A stretch of 64,000 bases of DNA, taken from Sulfurovum sp. GTDB taxonomy: Bacteria > Campylobacterota > Campylobacteria > Campylobacterales > Sulfurovaceae. Made by a program: the position numbers and the translations under genes. Of this stretch, positions 23,998 through 34,208 are shown one piece after another; positions within the stretch are counted from its first letter, which is position 1, and every line of letters starts with the position of its first letter. The notes beneath the pieces are model-generated. The model was given only the letters and a program-made list of their open reading frames with translations, made no database searches and was not told the origin of the DNA. Location: NCBI GenBank assembly GCA_027068485.1, contig JAMOSB010000027.1, positions 1-64,000 on the forward strand, in the 5' to 3' direction.

Positions 23998-26067
23998 ATG
24001 AAACCCATCGTGATCGCCCTTGCGGGACAACCCAATGTAGGTAAATCCTCACTCATCAATGCCCTCTCCAATGCCACACTCAAAGTAGGGAACTTCTCAG
24101 GGGTCACTGTCGATAAGACTGAGATCATCTTCAACCTCTGCGATGTCATCTCTTCTACCGACTATGAGATCCATATCATCGACCTCCCAGGTGCCTACTC
24201 TTTGACCGAGTACACCATCGAGGAGAAGGTGACCAAGAGCTTTTTACAAAGTGATGAGTATGATATCATCGTCAATGTCGTCGACTCCACCAACCTCCAA
24301 CGCAACCTCCTCTTCACCACACAGCTCCTAGAGACAGGCAAGAAGGTCGTCGTCGCACTCAATATGGACGATGAAGCACAAAAAGAGGGGATTGAGATCG
24401 ATGCGGAGCAACTCTCTGCGATCTTGGGAGTCCCTTGTATCAAGACCTCCGCAGCCAATAAAGAGGGGATAGAGCCACTCAAAGAGGCGATTATTGAGGT
24501 CTTCAATAGACCCCAGACCTCTGCAAAGGTCATCTACTCAGATCCTATCGAAGAGGAGATTGCCCATATCGTCAACTTTATGGAGCAGAAACACTTCAAA
24601 TCTCCCCTCCCCTACCGTCACCTCGCCGTCAAGCTCCTCCAAGAGGATGAGACAACCTACAAGCAGATGCACGATAAGCCTATCTGGATAGAGCTACTCC
24701 CTATCATACGCCAATCCCTCCAACACATCTACCTCCACACCACGACCAAAGATCTCGATGAGATATTTGCCGATGAGCATTTTGCGTTTGCCAAGGGTGC
24801 CAAAATGGAGGTGATGTCACTCAAGTCGATGCGTGCTAAGAACCTCACCCAGAAGATAGACAATCTCCTCATCAATAATGTCTTGGGGATTCCCCTCTTT
24901 CTGCTCTTTATGTGGGGGCTATTTCAGCTCACATTTGAGCTGGGCTCCTTACCTATGGATCTTATCGACAGTGCCTTTGGGTGGCTAGGAGATCAGACCA
25001 AAGTGCTACTAGGCGATGGGGGGCTTGGCTCCTTGGTCGCAGATGGGATGATTGGTGGGGTGGGAGCAGTGCTGATGTTCCTCCCCAATATCGTCATCCT
25101 CTTTCTAGGTATAGCCCTGCTGGAGACCACGGGTTATATGGCACGGGTGGCATTTTTGCTAGATGGATTTTTCCATAAGTTTGGACTCCACGGCAAGAGC
25201 TTTATCCCACTGGTGACAGGGTTTGGATGCTCAGTACCTGCCTATATGGCAGCCCGTACCCTCAAAAATGAAAAAGACCGTCTCATCACCCTCTTTATCA
25301 TCGGCTTTATGAGTTGTGGAGCAAGGCTTCCGATCTATGTCCTCTTTGCGGGGGCATTCTTTAGCCAAGAGGATGCGGGTAATATCCTCTTTATTATCTA
25401 TATAAGTGGGGCGATGCTTGGGCTTCTAATGGCAAAAGCCCTTAAGCTTTTTGTCTTCAAGGGAGAGGATGAGCCATTTGTGATGGAGATGCCAAAATAC
25501 CGCCTCCCCTCACTCAAACTCATCTGGCACACCGTCTATGGACAAGCCAAGAGCTATATGAAAAAGGCGGGGACCTTTATCCTTTTTGCCTCTATCCTCA
25601 TCTGGTTTGCTAGCAACTACCCCAAAGTCGATGCCCCAACCCACCTAGAGAGCAACCAAGTCAAACTCTATGAATTAGAGCATAGCTACCTTGGGATTAT
25701 GGGACACGCCTCAGAGCCGTTTTTTGCTCCACTAGGGATGGATTGGCGTATGGCAGTCTCCCTAGAGGCGGGACTCGCGGCCAAAGAGGTCGTAGTCTCA
25801 ACACTCGGTGTTCTCTACGCACTAGGGGATGATGTCGATGAGGGGAGTGAGGGGCTTATCGCACAGATTAGAGCCAATATCCCCTTCGCGTCAGCCATCG
25901 CCTTTATCGTCTTTGTGATGATCTATCTCCCGTGCCTTGCTGCTTCCATGGTCTTTGCCAAAGAGGCAGGGGGTTGGAAGTACCTCGTCTACCTCTTTGT
26001 TATGACCACTGCGAGTGCGTGGATACTTAGCTTTGTCGCCTATCGGGTGACGCAACTCATCATCTAA
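23998..26067 (+). CDS. feoB: Ferrous iron transporter FeoB
   Basis: The main bacterial Fe(II) uptake permease. The N-terminal G domain has G1 GQPNVGKSS (about residues 10-18), G3 DLPGAYSL near 62 and G4 NMDD near 121. Two Gate/core domains follow with the Cys-containing motif GFGCSVPAY near 408, and about 8 membrane helices. It is 689 aa, at the short end of normal. feoA follows 12 bases later, the reverse of the common feoAB order. A Fur-like box lies upstream. Confidence 0.95.
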   Translation: MKPIVIALAGQPNVGKSSLINALSNATLKVGNFSGVTVDKTEIIFNLCDVISSTDYEIHIIDLPGAYSLTEYTIEEKVTKSFLQSDEYDIIVNVVDSTNLQRNLLFTTQLLETGKKVVVALNMDDEAQKEGIEIDAEQLSAILGVPCIKTSAANKEGIEPLKEAIIEVFNRPQTSAKVIYSDPIEEEIAHIVNFMEQKHFKSPLPYRHLAVKLLQEDETTYKQMHDKPIWIELLPIIRQSLQHIYLHTTTKDLDEIFADEHFAFAKGAKMEVMSLKSMRAKNLTQKIDNLLINNVLGIPLFLLFMWGLFQLTFELGSLPMDLIDSAFGWLGDQTKVLLGDGGLGSLVADGMIGGVGAVLMFLPNIVILFLGIALLETTGYMARVAFLLDGFFHKFGLHGKSFIPLVTGFGCSVPAYMAARTLKNEKDRLITLFIIGFMSCGARLPIYVLFAGAFFSQEDAGNILFIIYISGAMLGLLMAKALKLFVFKGEDEPFVMEMPKYRLPSLKLIWHTVYGQAKSYMKKAGTFILFASILIWFASNYPKVDAPTHLESNQVKLYELEHSYLGIMGHASEPFFAPLGMDWRMAVSLEAGLAAKEVVVSTLGVLYALGDDVDEGSEGLIAQIRANIPFASAIAFIVFVMIYLPCLAASMVFAKEAGGWKYLVYLFVMTTASAWILSFVAYRVTQLII

Positions 26068-26079
26068 AAGGAGCTATAA

Positions 26080-26307
26080 ATGCAACTCAACCAACTCAAC
26101 AAAGGTGACCACGCCACCATCATCAAGATTAATGCTAACAAGATACTCAAAGACCGCTTCGCCTCCTTTGGCATTATGCGTGGGGAGGAGATCAGTGTCA
26201 AAGGATACTCGATAGGAAAACAGACGATGGAGATAGAAGCGGGAGCGACCCTCATCGCTCTGAGAGCTGATGAAGCGATGAAGATAGAGGTGGAGAAGAG
26301 AGCCTAA
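26080..26307 (+). CDS. feoA: FeoA SH3-like accessory protein
   Basis: A 75-aa FeoA-domain protein needed for FeoB-dependent Fe(II) uptake. It shows the LNQLNKGDHATIIKI opening and GIMRGEEISV segment typical of FeoA. A ribosome site (AAAAGGAG) lies before the ATG at 26080. It ends convergently against the UvrD-type helicase. Confidence 0.9.
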   Translation: MQLNQLNKGDHATIIKINANKILKDRFASFGIMRGEEISVKGYSIGKQTMEIEAGATLIALRADEAMKIEVEKRA

Positions 26308-26321
26308 CACAGAGGAGTAGA

Positions 26322-28358
26322 CTACCCTTTCTCTTCGACAAACTCCCCTTTGACTAAGCCCGCTTCATGGAGGAACTGAGAGGGTTTATAGTCGATTTTC
26401 TTGACCTTGTCATACTTGGCTAGAGAGAGCGAGAGCCGATCTTTGGCTCTCGTGACAGCCACATAGAAGAGGCGACGCTCCTCCTCTACTGAGCTCATCA
26501 TCTTACGATTGGGGAAGCGTCCATCGACAAGGTCTACCACATAGACCTCAGCAAACTCCAATCCCTTACTCGCATGGACAGTGAGGAGATTGACCCCCTC
26601 CCCTTCACTCAGCTCACCACCCCCTAGTACCATCGCATTGACAAAGCGTCTAAGCTCCTTATACTGCTTTGAGAGATCGAGTAGAAGGGTCGCTTTACGG
26701 TCGATACGCTCTTTGGCTTCTTTTCTCTTCTCCTCATCAACTTCACCAGACTTCAGTCGTCCTCTCTGAGAGGCAAGCATCTCAACAATCCCACGATAGA
26801 GTGTCGAGGTGATCGTCTTGCGAAGGAGACTTGCGGGGTTCTCTACCCCTTGGAGTTCTCGTAGCAACTGATAGAAGTCTTGAAAGAACTTCACCCCATC
26901 TTGGATCAATTTTGGGTGTTTGAGTAGTGGGTGACTATAGACCTCATGGGGAAGCTCAAGGTGTCTAAATCGTGCCGCCGAACCGATCTCATGATCATCA
27001 TCAAAGAGTCCAAGTTGGATATTTTTATTGGGGTTGAGCTTGGGGAGGTCAAGTACCTGAGGGGAGAGAACCCCCTGCTTGAAGCTCCCATTACCAAAGT
27101 GTAAAAAGCACTGAAAAAACTCCTTGGAGAGAGCCGATCCAACTCCTGAAGCGTACTCAAAGATATGGATAAATGCCATCATATCTTTGGGGTTGACTAA
27201 CAGTGCCAAGATATCGAGAAGAAACTTAATCTCCTTGGCATCAAAAAAGCTCGTCCCCCCTTTACGCTTACAGGGGATACCCACCTCTCGAAGACTCGCC
27301 TCGATCCCATCTGCTGAGGCGTTGTTACGAAAAATCACCGCAATAGCATCATTGGGGGTATGGGTCTGCTTGATACTCTGAGCGATCGCCTGATACTGCT
27401 CAAAGAGATCGGCATAGATAAGGAGTCGTGGGGGGTAGCTCTTGCCTACGCGTCCCACCTCTAGCTTCTTGGGGTAGATGCGTTCATTGCGTTGAATAAC
27501 ACGATTGGCAAGTGAGAGGATCGAAGCAGTGGAGCGGTAGTTGGTCTTCAGCGTAAAGACCCTCGCATCAGGGTAACGCTTCGCATAGGTAGCGATATTT
27601 TCGATATTGGCACCATTAAACGCATAGATACTCTGATCATAATCGCCAACACAGAAGAGTGAACGGGGCTTAAGGGTGTCTATCAAAGCTCCTTGGAGAG
27701 TGTTGGTATCTTGATACTCATCGACGAGTACCTCCTCAAAGAGAATCTGATGCTCCTCTAGGTGGCGTTTCATCCGTAACAGCAGGTCATTGAATGAGGC
27801 AAATCCATACTCTTGCTTCTCCCGCTCAAACTCCTCCGTGATATCCATATAAGTATCCATCACCACCTCATGCTCTGGATACTTCTCCAAAAACCAGCTA
27901 TCAAAACACTCTAGTGAGGCATTTTGGTAGAGGCTATACATCTCATAGAGATAGGTAGCCGAAAAGGGAGCGATGGGGAGATTCATCCGCTCAAAGTTGC
28001 GTTTCTCATAGATACTACGAAAAAGTGTTTTGAGTTCGGCGGGCTGCTTGAGTGCGAGTGTAGGGTGAAGCTCCTTGAGCCAACGGTAACTCACCGCATG
28101 AAAAGTTCCTGACTCTATCTGTGAGACAATCTTCTTAGGAAAGTAGCGTTCAAGTCGTGCGATCATCTCGCCTGCGGCTTTATTGGTAAAGGTAAGGAGA
28201 AGAATCTTCGAGGGGTCAACCCCTTGATGGATAAGGTGTCCAATACGCCCTACGATGGTAGAGGTCTTACCCGTACCCGCAGAGGCGATAATGAGGTTGT
28301 GTCCTAGCGTAGCAGTCGCAGCACTAAGCTGTTCTGCGTTGAGGGAAGTGAGGGGCAA
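26322..28358 (-). CDS. UvrD/Rep-family 3'-5' DNA helicase
   Basis: A superfamily I DNA helicase of 678 aa. Motif I ASAGTGKTS is at about residues 26-34, motif II VDEYQDTN near 210, motif V LTVHASKGLEF near 585 and motif VI VAVTRAKDRL near 630. It belongs with UvrD/PcrA/Rep but I cannot decide which. The start is a TTG at 28358, immediately after the stop of the preceding small gene; no internal Met is placed to give an intact motif I. Translational coupling is likely. Confidence 0.88.
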   Translation of the reverse strand: MPLTSLNAEQLSAATATLGHNLIIASAGTGKTSTIVGRIGHLIHQGVDPSKILLLTFTNKAAGEMIARLERYFPKKIVSQIESGTFHAVSYRWLKELHPTLALKQPAELKTLFRSIYEKRNFERMNLPIAPFSATYLYEMYSLYQNASLECFDSWFLEKYPEHEVVMDTYMDITEEFEREKQEYGFASFNDLLLRMKRHLEEHQILFEEVLVDEYQDTNTLQGALIDTLKPRSLFCVGDYDQSIYAFNGANIENIATYAKRYPDARVFTLKTNYRSTASILSLANRVIQRNERIYPKKLEVGRVGKSYPPRLLIYADLFEQYQAIAQSIKQTHTPNDAIAVIFRNNASADGIEASLREVGIPCKRKGGTSFFDAKEIKFLLDILALLVNPKDMMAFIHIFEYASGVGSALSKEFFQCFLHFGNGSFKQGVLSPQVLDLPKLNPNKNIQLGLFDDDHEIGSAARFRHLELPHEVYSHPLLKHPKLIQDGVKFFQDFYQLLRELQGVENPASLLRKTITSTLYRGIVEMLASQRGRLKSGEVDEEKRKEAKERIDRKATLLLDLSKQYKELRRFVNAMVLGGGELSEGEGVNLLTVHASKGLEFAEVYVVDLVDGRFPNRKMMSSVEEERRLFYVAVTRAKDRLSLSLAKYDKVKKIDYKPSQFLHEAGLVKGEFVEEKG

Positions 28359-28697
28359 CTACTCTTGACCCAAGATATAGTAGGTGTTTTTTTGATCTAC
28401 TTTTTTCAGCGTGACTTTATACTTCTCAGCCCAGTGTGTCACGAGTGCTTCAAACGCTTCGAGATTGTGTGCTTGCGTATCTGCGTCACACTTGATTTTG
28501 AGATAGTTTTCAGAGTTTGACATCCCGATAAAGCCCTTCTCAACAGCAAGAGCATCTTGTAGTGAGAGTAGGTGTTGAGAAAATTTATCAAACCCTTTGG
28601 TGTTAGCGATAATTGCATTGATTTGAGCTAGTTCAGCCTCGCTCTTGGGGTAGCCAAGTTGTGCCAAAATAGCTTCAGGCGTTAGGTCTAGGTGCAT
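28359..28697 (-). CDS. Conserved-looking small protein of unknown function
   Basis: A soluble 112-aa protein of mixed alpha/beta character, with no signal peptide or membrane segment. It ends directly before the TTG start of the helicase gene and is probably co-transcribed with it. I recognise no motif. Confidence 0.65.
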   Translation of the reverse strand: MHLDLTPEAILAQLGYPKSEAELAQINAIIANTKGFDKFSQHLLSLQDALAVEKGFIGMSNSENYLKIKCDADTQAHNLEAFEALVTHWAEKYKVTLKKVDQKNTYYILGQE

Positions 28698-28752
28698 GAG
28701 TATTCTCCAGTCATAAAATTAAAAAAATGATTGTAGCAGATTTTTAATTAGA

Positions 28753-29265
28753 CTACTCTACCCTCGCAATCAAATCTTTGTAGTGTTCCACATTTTGAAA
28801 TGCCTTCTCATAACGCCATCGTAAGACAAACTCAATAATCTCATTTTTGAGTCGTTCATCCAAAGACTCTGCCTTACCAAAGTAGCCAAGAGAGATATTT
28901 TTGGCTTTCTTCTTACCGTTTTTATCAGGTTCGTAGGTGATTGCAATAATCTGGATATACTTCCCCTCACGCACCTGACCAAAGTCCTCCTCTTTGAGTC
29001 CAATACCTGAGAGGTTCATCGCCTTATAGATAAAGATCCGATCAAAATCGGGTGACTTCTCAAAAATCTTCAACTTCTCATAGAGATAGGCGACACGCTC
29101 TGTATTGGCACGACGCAGAGGGTTCTCCTCAGACTTCTCCTGTAGGGGCTGACTCTCCCCCATATAGACTACCTCATCCACAGAGGGAATGACCCTATTC
29201 TCTATCCCTATCTTCTCTTCCAGACGATTATTGAGTGCTTTGAGTTTATCTAAACTGCTAGACAT
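28753..29265 (-). CDS. Soluble protein of unknown function
   Basis: A 170-aa charged protein, N-terminal half predicted helical and the rest alpha/beta (GKYIQIIAITYEP, NISLGYFGKAESLDERL). No signal peptide. Lies 55 bases upstream of the small protein at 28359 on the same strand and divergently from murA. No family recognised. Confidence 0.65.
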   Translation of the reverse strand: MSSSLDKLKALNNRLEEKIGIENRVIPSVDEVVYMGESQPLQEKSEENPLRRANTERVAYLYEKLKIFEKSPDFDRIFIYKAMNLSGIGLKEEDFGQVREGKYIQIIAITYEPDKNGKKKAKNISLGYFGKAESLDERLKNEIIEFVLRWRYEKAFQNVEHYKDLIARVE

Positions 29266-29430
29266 GGTTTCCCTCTTTTCTCTACCTATACACTTATACT
29301 TATGGGTTGGCGTAGTATTATATTAGAAAATATGATACACTAGATTTAATAACAGAATCTTTAAAATCATACTTAATAATATGAATTTTAACAATCTCCT
29401 CTAAAATACACGCTTTACTAACAAACCTTT

Positions 29431-29439
29431 TGCTAGAAT
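29431..29439 (+). promoter_or_regulatory. Extended -10 promoter of murA
   Basis: TGCTAGAAT, a near-perfect extended -10 element, 27 bases before the murA ATG. The region 29266-29430 is very AT-rich and shows nothing else. Confidence 0.55.
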
Positions 29440-29465
29440 ATACAAATTTTTTCAAGGAAGAGCAG

Positions 29466-30734
29466 ATGGATTATCTCCAGATAGAAGGCGGAAAACAACT
29501 CAGCGGTAGTGTGACAATTAGTGGGGCGAAGAATGCCGCACTCCCTATCATCGCAGCAACGCTCCTAAGCGATAAACCCATTACATTGACCAATCTTCCT
29601 AATGTGGTGGATATCCGTACACTCCTCAAGCTTCTCACGATGCTAGGGGGGAGTGTGGAGCATAACCAAACCACGGCTCAGATAGACAACAGTACCATCA
29701 CCTCCACCAAAGCGGTCTACGAGATCGTCTCTCAGATGCGTGCCTCTATCTTAGTACTCGGGCCGCTACTTGCACGGTTTGGTGAGTGTGAGGTGAGTCT
29801 ACCTGGTGGGTGTGCCATCGGTCAACGCCCTATCGATCTACACCTCAAAGCCCTAGAGTCTATGGGAGCGGTGATCGAGATCAAAGGAGGGTATGTCCAT
29901 GCGATGGCTCCAAAGGGACTCAAAGGGGCGAAGATCATCTTCGATAAGATTACGGTAGGGGGTACGGAGAATATCCTTATGGCAGCAGCCCTCGCCCATG
30001 GTACGACCACTATCATCAACGCAGCTAAAGAGCCTGAGATTGTACAGTTGTGTGAGATGCTACAGAGTGCAGGTGTCACTATCAGTGGCGTGGGGACGAG
30101 TGAACTCACGATTGAGGGAACAGATCAAACTCCTCTCTCCTTTGAGGATATAGCGATTATCCCTGATCGTATCGAAGCGGGTACCTACCTCTGTGCTGCG
30201 GCGATTACCCACTCCTCTATCGATCTTGAGCGGGTCAACCCTGCCCATATTCGAGCAACGATTGATAAGTTGGAGTTTATGGGGTGTACCTTTGAGATAG
30301 AGGCAGAGCGTATGACGATTCATGCTCCCAAACGCCTCAAACCTGTCAACCTCACCACCACAGAGTACCCAGGCTTTCCTACCGATATGCAAGCCCAACT
30401 GATGGCTGTCTCGGTGATGACACATGGGGAGAGTATGATTGAGGAGCGACTCTTTGAGAACCGATTTATGCATGTGAGTGAACTCAACCGCCTAGGAGCA
30501 GATATCTGGCTCAAAGGTAATATCGCAGCGGTCAAAGGGGTCGAAGCACTCTATGGTGCTGATGTGATGGCGACTGACCTTAGAGCAAGCTCCGCACTGG
30601 TCTTGGCAGCACTGGTTGCCAAGGGTACAACCAATGTCCACCGTATCTACCATCTCGATAGAGGATATGATAACCTAGAGGGCAAACTTCTCGCCCTTGG
30701 AGCCTCTATCCAACGCAAACAAGAGGCACACTAA
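29466..30734 (+). CDS. murA: UDP-N-acetylglucosamine 1-carboxyvinyltransferase
   Basis: First committed step of peptidoglycan synthesis: transfer of enolpyruvate from PEP to UDP-GlcNAc. The conserved Lys/Asn pair is in SGAKNAALP (about residues 19-27), and the catalytic Cys in [11 protein letters not shown] (about 117), so the enzyme should be fosfomycin-sensitive. 422 aa from the ATG at 29466, which has ribosome site AAGGAAG upstream; the earlier start at 29430 falls within the promoter. Confidence 0.95.
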   Translation: MDYLQIEGGKQLSGSVTISGAKNAALPIIAATLLSDKPITLTNLPNVVDIRTLLKLLTMLGGSVEHNQTTAQIDNSTITSTKAVYEIVSQMRASILVLGPLLARFGECEVSLPGGCAIGQRPIDLHLKALESMGAVIEIKGGYVHAMAPKGLKGAKIIFDKITVGGTENILMAAALAHGTTTIINAAKEPEIVQLCEMLQSAGVTISGVGTSELTIEGTDQTPLSFEDIAIIPDRIEAGTYLCAAAITHSSIDLERVNPAHIRATIDKLEFMGCTFEIEAERMTIHAPKRLKPVNLTTTEYPGFPTDMQAQLMAVSVMTHGESMIEERLFENRFMHVSELNRLGADIWLKGNIAAVKGVEALYGADVMATDLRASSALVLAALVAKGTTNVHRIYHLDRGYDNLEGKLLALGASIQRKQEAH

Positions 30735-30750
30735 GCCTCCTGCCTCCTCC

Positions 30751-31269
30751 TTACTTCTCTATCACCTCAACAGCAGACATCACCTCTATACGCTCACCTG
30801 ATGGGGTGGTGGTTGTAGGTGCGAGCTTAAGCTTGGCACTCCCCTCTCCTACCTGTACAGGGACAGAGAAGGCACGCACACCACGCCCCTCTATCTCAAC
30901 TAAAAGCTTCACATAGTAGCGTCCCTCCTGTGTGGAGAGGAGCTGTAGGTGGAGAGGAAACTCCTTGGCACTCCCTAGTGTAAAACGATTACTCAACGCA
31001 TCACCACCTGTCTGACGCAACCCCTCATCAAGACGCATCGCTACACGCATACTTCCCTCTTTTGCACGGGTCGTAAGCGTGATATCAACCATCGCAATCT
31101 CATCAGCTCCCACCTTACTACTCTTATAGGTGAGATCCACAGGAGCACCAGGCTTCTGATACGATCCAAGCGTTGTCCCCTCTAGTAGACTGACGGGCTT
31201 CTCTACTTTTGTACTCATCGCCATAAGGGAACTCCCCATAAGCAGTGATGCGATTATTAATTTTTTCAT
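30751..31269 (-). CDS. Periplasmic beta-rich protein of unknown function
   Basis: A 172-aa protein with a Sec signal peptide (residues 1-18). The mature part is beta-strand rich, resembling an Ig-like or transglutaminase-inhibitor-like fold (VDITLTTRAKEGSMRVAM, GRYYVKLLVEIEGRGVRAFSV). It follows the metalloprotease gene by 16 bases with its own strong ribosome site (AGGAGA), so the two are probably one unit. A partner or inhibitor role is possible but unproven. Confidence 0.65.
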   Translation of the reverse strand: MKKLIIASLLMGSSLMAMSTKVEKPVSLLEGTTLGSYQKPGAPVDLTYKSSKVGADEIAMVDITLTTRAKEGSMRVAMRLDEGLRQTGGDALSNRFTLGSAKEFPLHLQLLSTQEGRYYVKLLVEIEGRGVRAFSVPVQVGEGSAKLKLAPTTTTPSGERIEVMSAVEVIEK

Positions 31270-31285
31270 TCTTTTCTCCTTTTTT

Positions 31286-33136
31286 TTATGGCTTGACCGT
31301 TACATCAAAGCAGGCACTCGTGAGGTTGTTATAGTCTAAGATATCAAGAAGATACTCCCCTGCATCCAGTGTGATACGCTTACTCTCTAGCCCTGTAGAG
31401 CTTGCCGTATCTGAACCATTGATACGCTCTAGTGGTTGTTTACTATAGAGGTAGAAGTCAGGATCTGCATCACTTCCATTACTCTGTGCTATCTTAATCG
31501 TATAGCTATCTGCACTAGAGACGGTAAACTTCACATAACGACGATTACTCAGCTTATTGTAGTTTCCATCATCACTAGAGAGACAGACATTGACCGCACT
31601 CCCTCCAACAGTTACATTACTGTAGGGGGTACCACTGCGTCCATTACCATAGATATCAGTAATAGTGTCGATATTTTCATGGGCAACAATCTCATCAATC
31701 TTATCAGCATCTGCACTGTTTGCACGCTTAAGCTCCGTAATAAAACTAAAGAGACTTGTAAAGGCAGGGGTCTGCTTCTGCGCCCCGATAAAGAGGCGAT
31801 GAAGTGGAGCAAACCCCATACTAAGGGTATCGCTACTCTCATCATCACTATCATAGAGATCATAGAGGATGCGTTGGATAGAGGCTTCACTAAACCACCC
31901 TGGGTTATTTTTGGATTCAGATTCGATATTCATACTCCAACCACCCGCTTGCCCACTCCCTGCGGTATCGTAGTAGAGAGGGTCTTGGAGTGCCATAGCA
32001 GAGACAGCATTACCAAAACCTTCACCAAAGGCAACACGGATATCAAGGGTGTCACCTCCACCATGAGATCCTCCGATACTATCAGAACGAGAGAACTTAT
32101 CCTCGTAGTAGTGTCCCCACTCATGTGCGATGACATGGTTATCATACTCATCGGTATCGGAGTCCTTATCTCCCAAGATAAAGAGATTGCTATTGGAGTA
32201 GTAGGAGGTACCAATCTCCCCCTGATTGACATTACCACTTGTGGCTTTATTATAGGTCGACCAGTTGACAACCAGTGGAGGAAATACCACTGTACTCTCC
32301 GCACCAAGTACCATATTCATAGAGTGGTAGATATCATCCAAGATAGCAAAAGGAGCTGCTACGCGTGTCGAGGTGTAGTCACTACCTGACCACCCAGATG
32401 GAGCAAGAAGAGTTCGACGGCTATCACTACTTCCACTATTACTCAATGCCCCCTCCATAACATAGACCGCACCACTATTGGTATTGTCTACGACTTTAAC
32501 ATCCCAGCTTGGGCTACCATGCTGTAGCATCTTAGCCGAGATACGAAGCTTTACATCGGTCTGAGCAGGCACAGCGGTAAGCTGATAGGCACCACTACTA
32601 TCCGTAGTCGTACTATCGACCACATTTCCAGTGCTATCGACTGCCTCTACGAGAACCCACTTTGCACCCTCTTGAGTGATACTGGTGTAGTCTAGCCCCT
32701 CTCCTGTACTCTTAACGGGAACCTTCTCATAGAGGATACTTCCTGCTATGGTTACCTTGGCTACCTGCTCTATAATTTGGAGTGATATCGTTTTGATTGA
32801 GGAGTTGACCGTACCATCATTGACACGAAAACTAAAGCTATCACTTCCTAGATAATCACTCGTAGGTGTATAGACGAGATTAGGAGCTGTCCCACTAATC
32901 TGACCATGTGTAGGCTGTGTTGTCACAGTATAGCTCAAGGTATCCCCATCGACATCACTTCCAGAGAGGGTGATGGAGAGATTGCTATTTTTCTCTACTG
33001 TAAGTGATTGTGCATTGGCGATAGGTGCGTGATTGCTAGAGGGGGTCTCATCATCACTCCCAGAAGTACTATCGACACACCCACTCAGTGTCAATGCTCC
33101 CAAGAGTAAAATAGCCGTTACTTGTGATAATTTCAT
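31286..33136 (-). CDS. Lipoprotein zinc metalloprotease with cadherin-like and PPC domains
   Basis: A 616-aa lipoprotein (LTLSGC lipobox, Cys about residue 20). A cadherin-like/Big_9-type domain (SGSDVDGDTLSYTV and GSDSFSFRVNDG, about residues 35-125) comes first. A carboxypeptidase-regulatory-like beta region follows (about 130-225). The peptidase part carries AHEWGHYYED near 335, an HExxH zinc site. The C-terminus (about 510-616) looks like a bacterial pre-peptidase C-terminal (PPC) domain. Surface or periplasmic protein processing is the likely role; the substrate is unknown. Confidence 0.78.
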   Translation of the reverse strand: MKLSQVTAILLLGALTLSGCVDSTSGSDDETPSSNHAPIANAQSLTVEKNSNLSITLSGSDVDGDTLSYTVTTQPTHGQISGTAPNLVYTPTSDYLGSDSFSFRVNDGTVNSSIKTISLQIIEQVAKVTIAGSILYEKVPVKSTGEGLDYTSITQEGAKWVLVEAVDSTGNVVDSTTTDSSGAYQLTAVPAQTDVKLRISAKMLQHGSPSWDVKVVDNTNSGAVYVMEGALSNSGSSDSRRTLLAPSGWSGSDYTSTRVAAPFAILDDIYHSMNMVLGAESTVVFPPLVVNWSTYNKATSGNVNQGEIGTSYYSNSNLFILGDKDSDTDEYDNHVIAHEWGHYYEDKFSRSDSIGGSHGGGDTLDIRVAFGEGFGNAVSAMALQDPLYYDTAGSGQAGGWSMNIESESKNNPGWFSEASIQRILYDLYDSDDESSDTLSMGFAPLHRLFIGAQKQTPAFTSLFSFITELKRANSADADKIDEIVAHENIDTITDIYGNGRSGTPYSNVTVGGSAVNVCLSSDDGNYNKLSNRRYVKFTVSSADSYTIKIAQSNGSDADPDFYLYSKQPLERINGSDTASSTGLESKRITLDAGEYLLDILDYNNLTSACFDVTVKP

Positions 33137-33255
33137 ATCTGTCCCTTTAAATTATAGATTGCACAACCCCAAAGAAATTGTACATAATTGAGGTAGATTA
33201 TAGCTAAAAAGTGGCAAAAACTAAAGCACTCTCCTACTTCCTATCTAATTTTGAG

Positions 33256-33261
33256 TATAAT
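33256..33261 (+). promoter_or_regulatory. -10 box of the barrel gene at 33292
   Basis: TATAAT 31 bases before the ATG, followed by a strong ribosome site (AAGGAG). Confidence 0.5.
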
Positions 33262-33291
33262 CAAAACCCTAAATACTACTAAGGAGAAACC

Positions 33292-34206
33292 ATGTCTTTT
33301 TATCGTGCCTCTAGCCATCTGCTAGCGACACTCCTGCTACTCACTAGCACCACACACGCCCTAGAGATCAACTTTGGAAAAGGGGATTTTCAGTGGGAAG
33401 TGGGCATCACAGGAGTCTATCGAACCGATGTCACACTCGATATCGATCTACTCAAGATCAATGAACAACACTTCACCCTCAATCACTCCCCCTACTACCT
33501 CTTTGGTAATCTCGATATCTATAGCTCCAAAAAAGTCGATCAGCTGACTGATATCGTCGATAGTATTATGCTTCAGTCACTCCCGATCACCCCCCTCCCT
33601 AGCCTCTTTGGCATTGAGACAGACTCCCTCAATGCGATCCTAGGTAATCTCGTTCCCGTACCCAGTAGCTATAAGATTAGTGGAGTGGATTTTGATATTG
33701 GGGTAGGATATGACCTCCTCACCAGCCCCAAAGGGTATCTAGGAGCAGGGCTAATGACGGGGATCTCTATGCCCTTTATGCGGATGGAGAATCCCCTTGA
33801 GGCGATGGAGTTTATCGATGACCTACTCACCAAAACCCACACTGATATCAAGACCTACAAAGCAGGGGTGACACTCCAAGCTGGCTACCAAGCCACCCCC
33901 GAACTCACACTCTACACCACCCTCCTCTACGCCTACCAGACAGGAAGTATCAAAAACTCGATCATCAAGAGTAGTATGGATGTCGATGGGAGCTACCGAG
34001 CGATAGATATCGGAATGACATTTGCCCCCAAGCATACCTATATCCCCAAAAAGCTCTACTTCAATGCAGGCTACAGTAAAAAGCAATGGACAATGGATAG
34101 TGTAGAGGTGGAGATAATAGGAGTCAATCTACCAGGCATCTCCTCATTTTTAAGTAATGCCTTTGAGTCAGACTACCTCTATCTGGGTGTGGGGTATCAC
34201 TTTTAG
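33292..34206 (+). CDS. Outer-membrane beta-barrel protein
   Basis: A 304-aa protein with a signal peptide (about residues 1-24, ending THA). The mature protein shows repeated amphipathic strands and ends with a typical barrel terminal strand (YLYLGVGYHF). Residues 165-183 (MEFIDDLLTKTHTDIKTYK) would be an extracellular loop or plug. No substrate can be assigned. It ends convergently 2 bases from the L,D-transpeptidase gene. Confidence 0.72.
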   Translation: MSFYRASSHLLATLLLLTSTTHALEINFGKGDFQWEVGITGVYRTDVTLDIDLLKINEQHFTLNHSPYYLFGNLDIYSSKKVDQLTDIVDSIMLQSLPITPLPSLFGIETDSLNAILGNLVPVPSSYKISGVDFDIGVGYDLLTSPKGYLGAGLMTGISMPFMRMENPLEAMEFIDDLLTKTHTDIKTYKAGVTLQAGYQATPELTLYTTLLYAYQTGSIKNSIIKSSMDVDGSYRAIDIGMTFAPKHTYIPKKLYFNAGYSKKQWTMDSVEVEIIGVNLPGISSFLSNAFESDYLYLGVGYHF

Positions 34207-34208
34207 GA

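Noticed and set aside
31436-32389. Open frame of 317 codons on the plus strand
   Set aside because: It lies fully antisense inside the metalloprotease gene, is rich in Ile/Thr as mirror frames are, and has no ribosome site or family resemblance.
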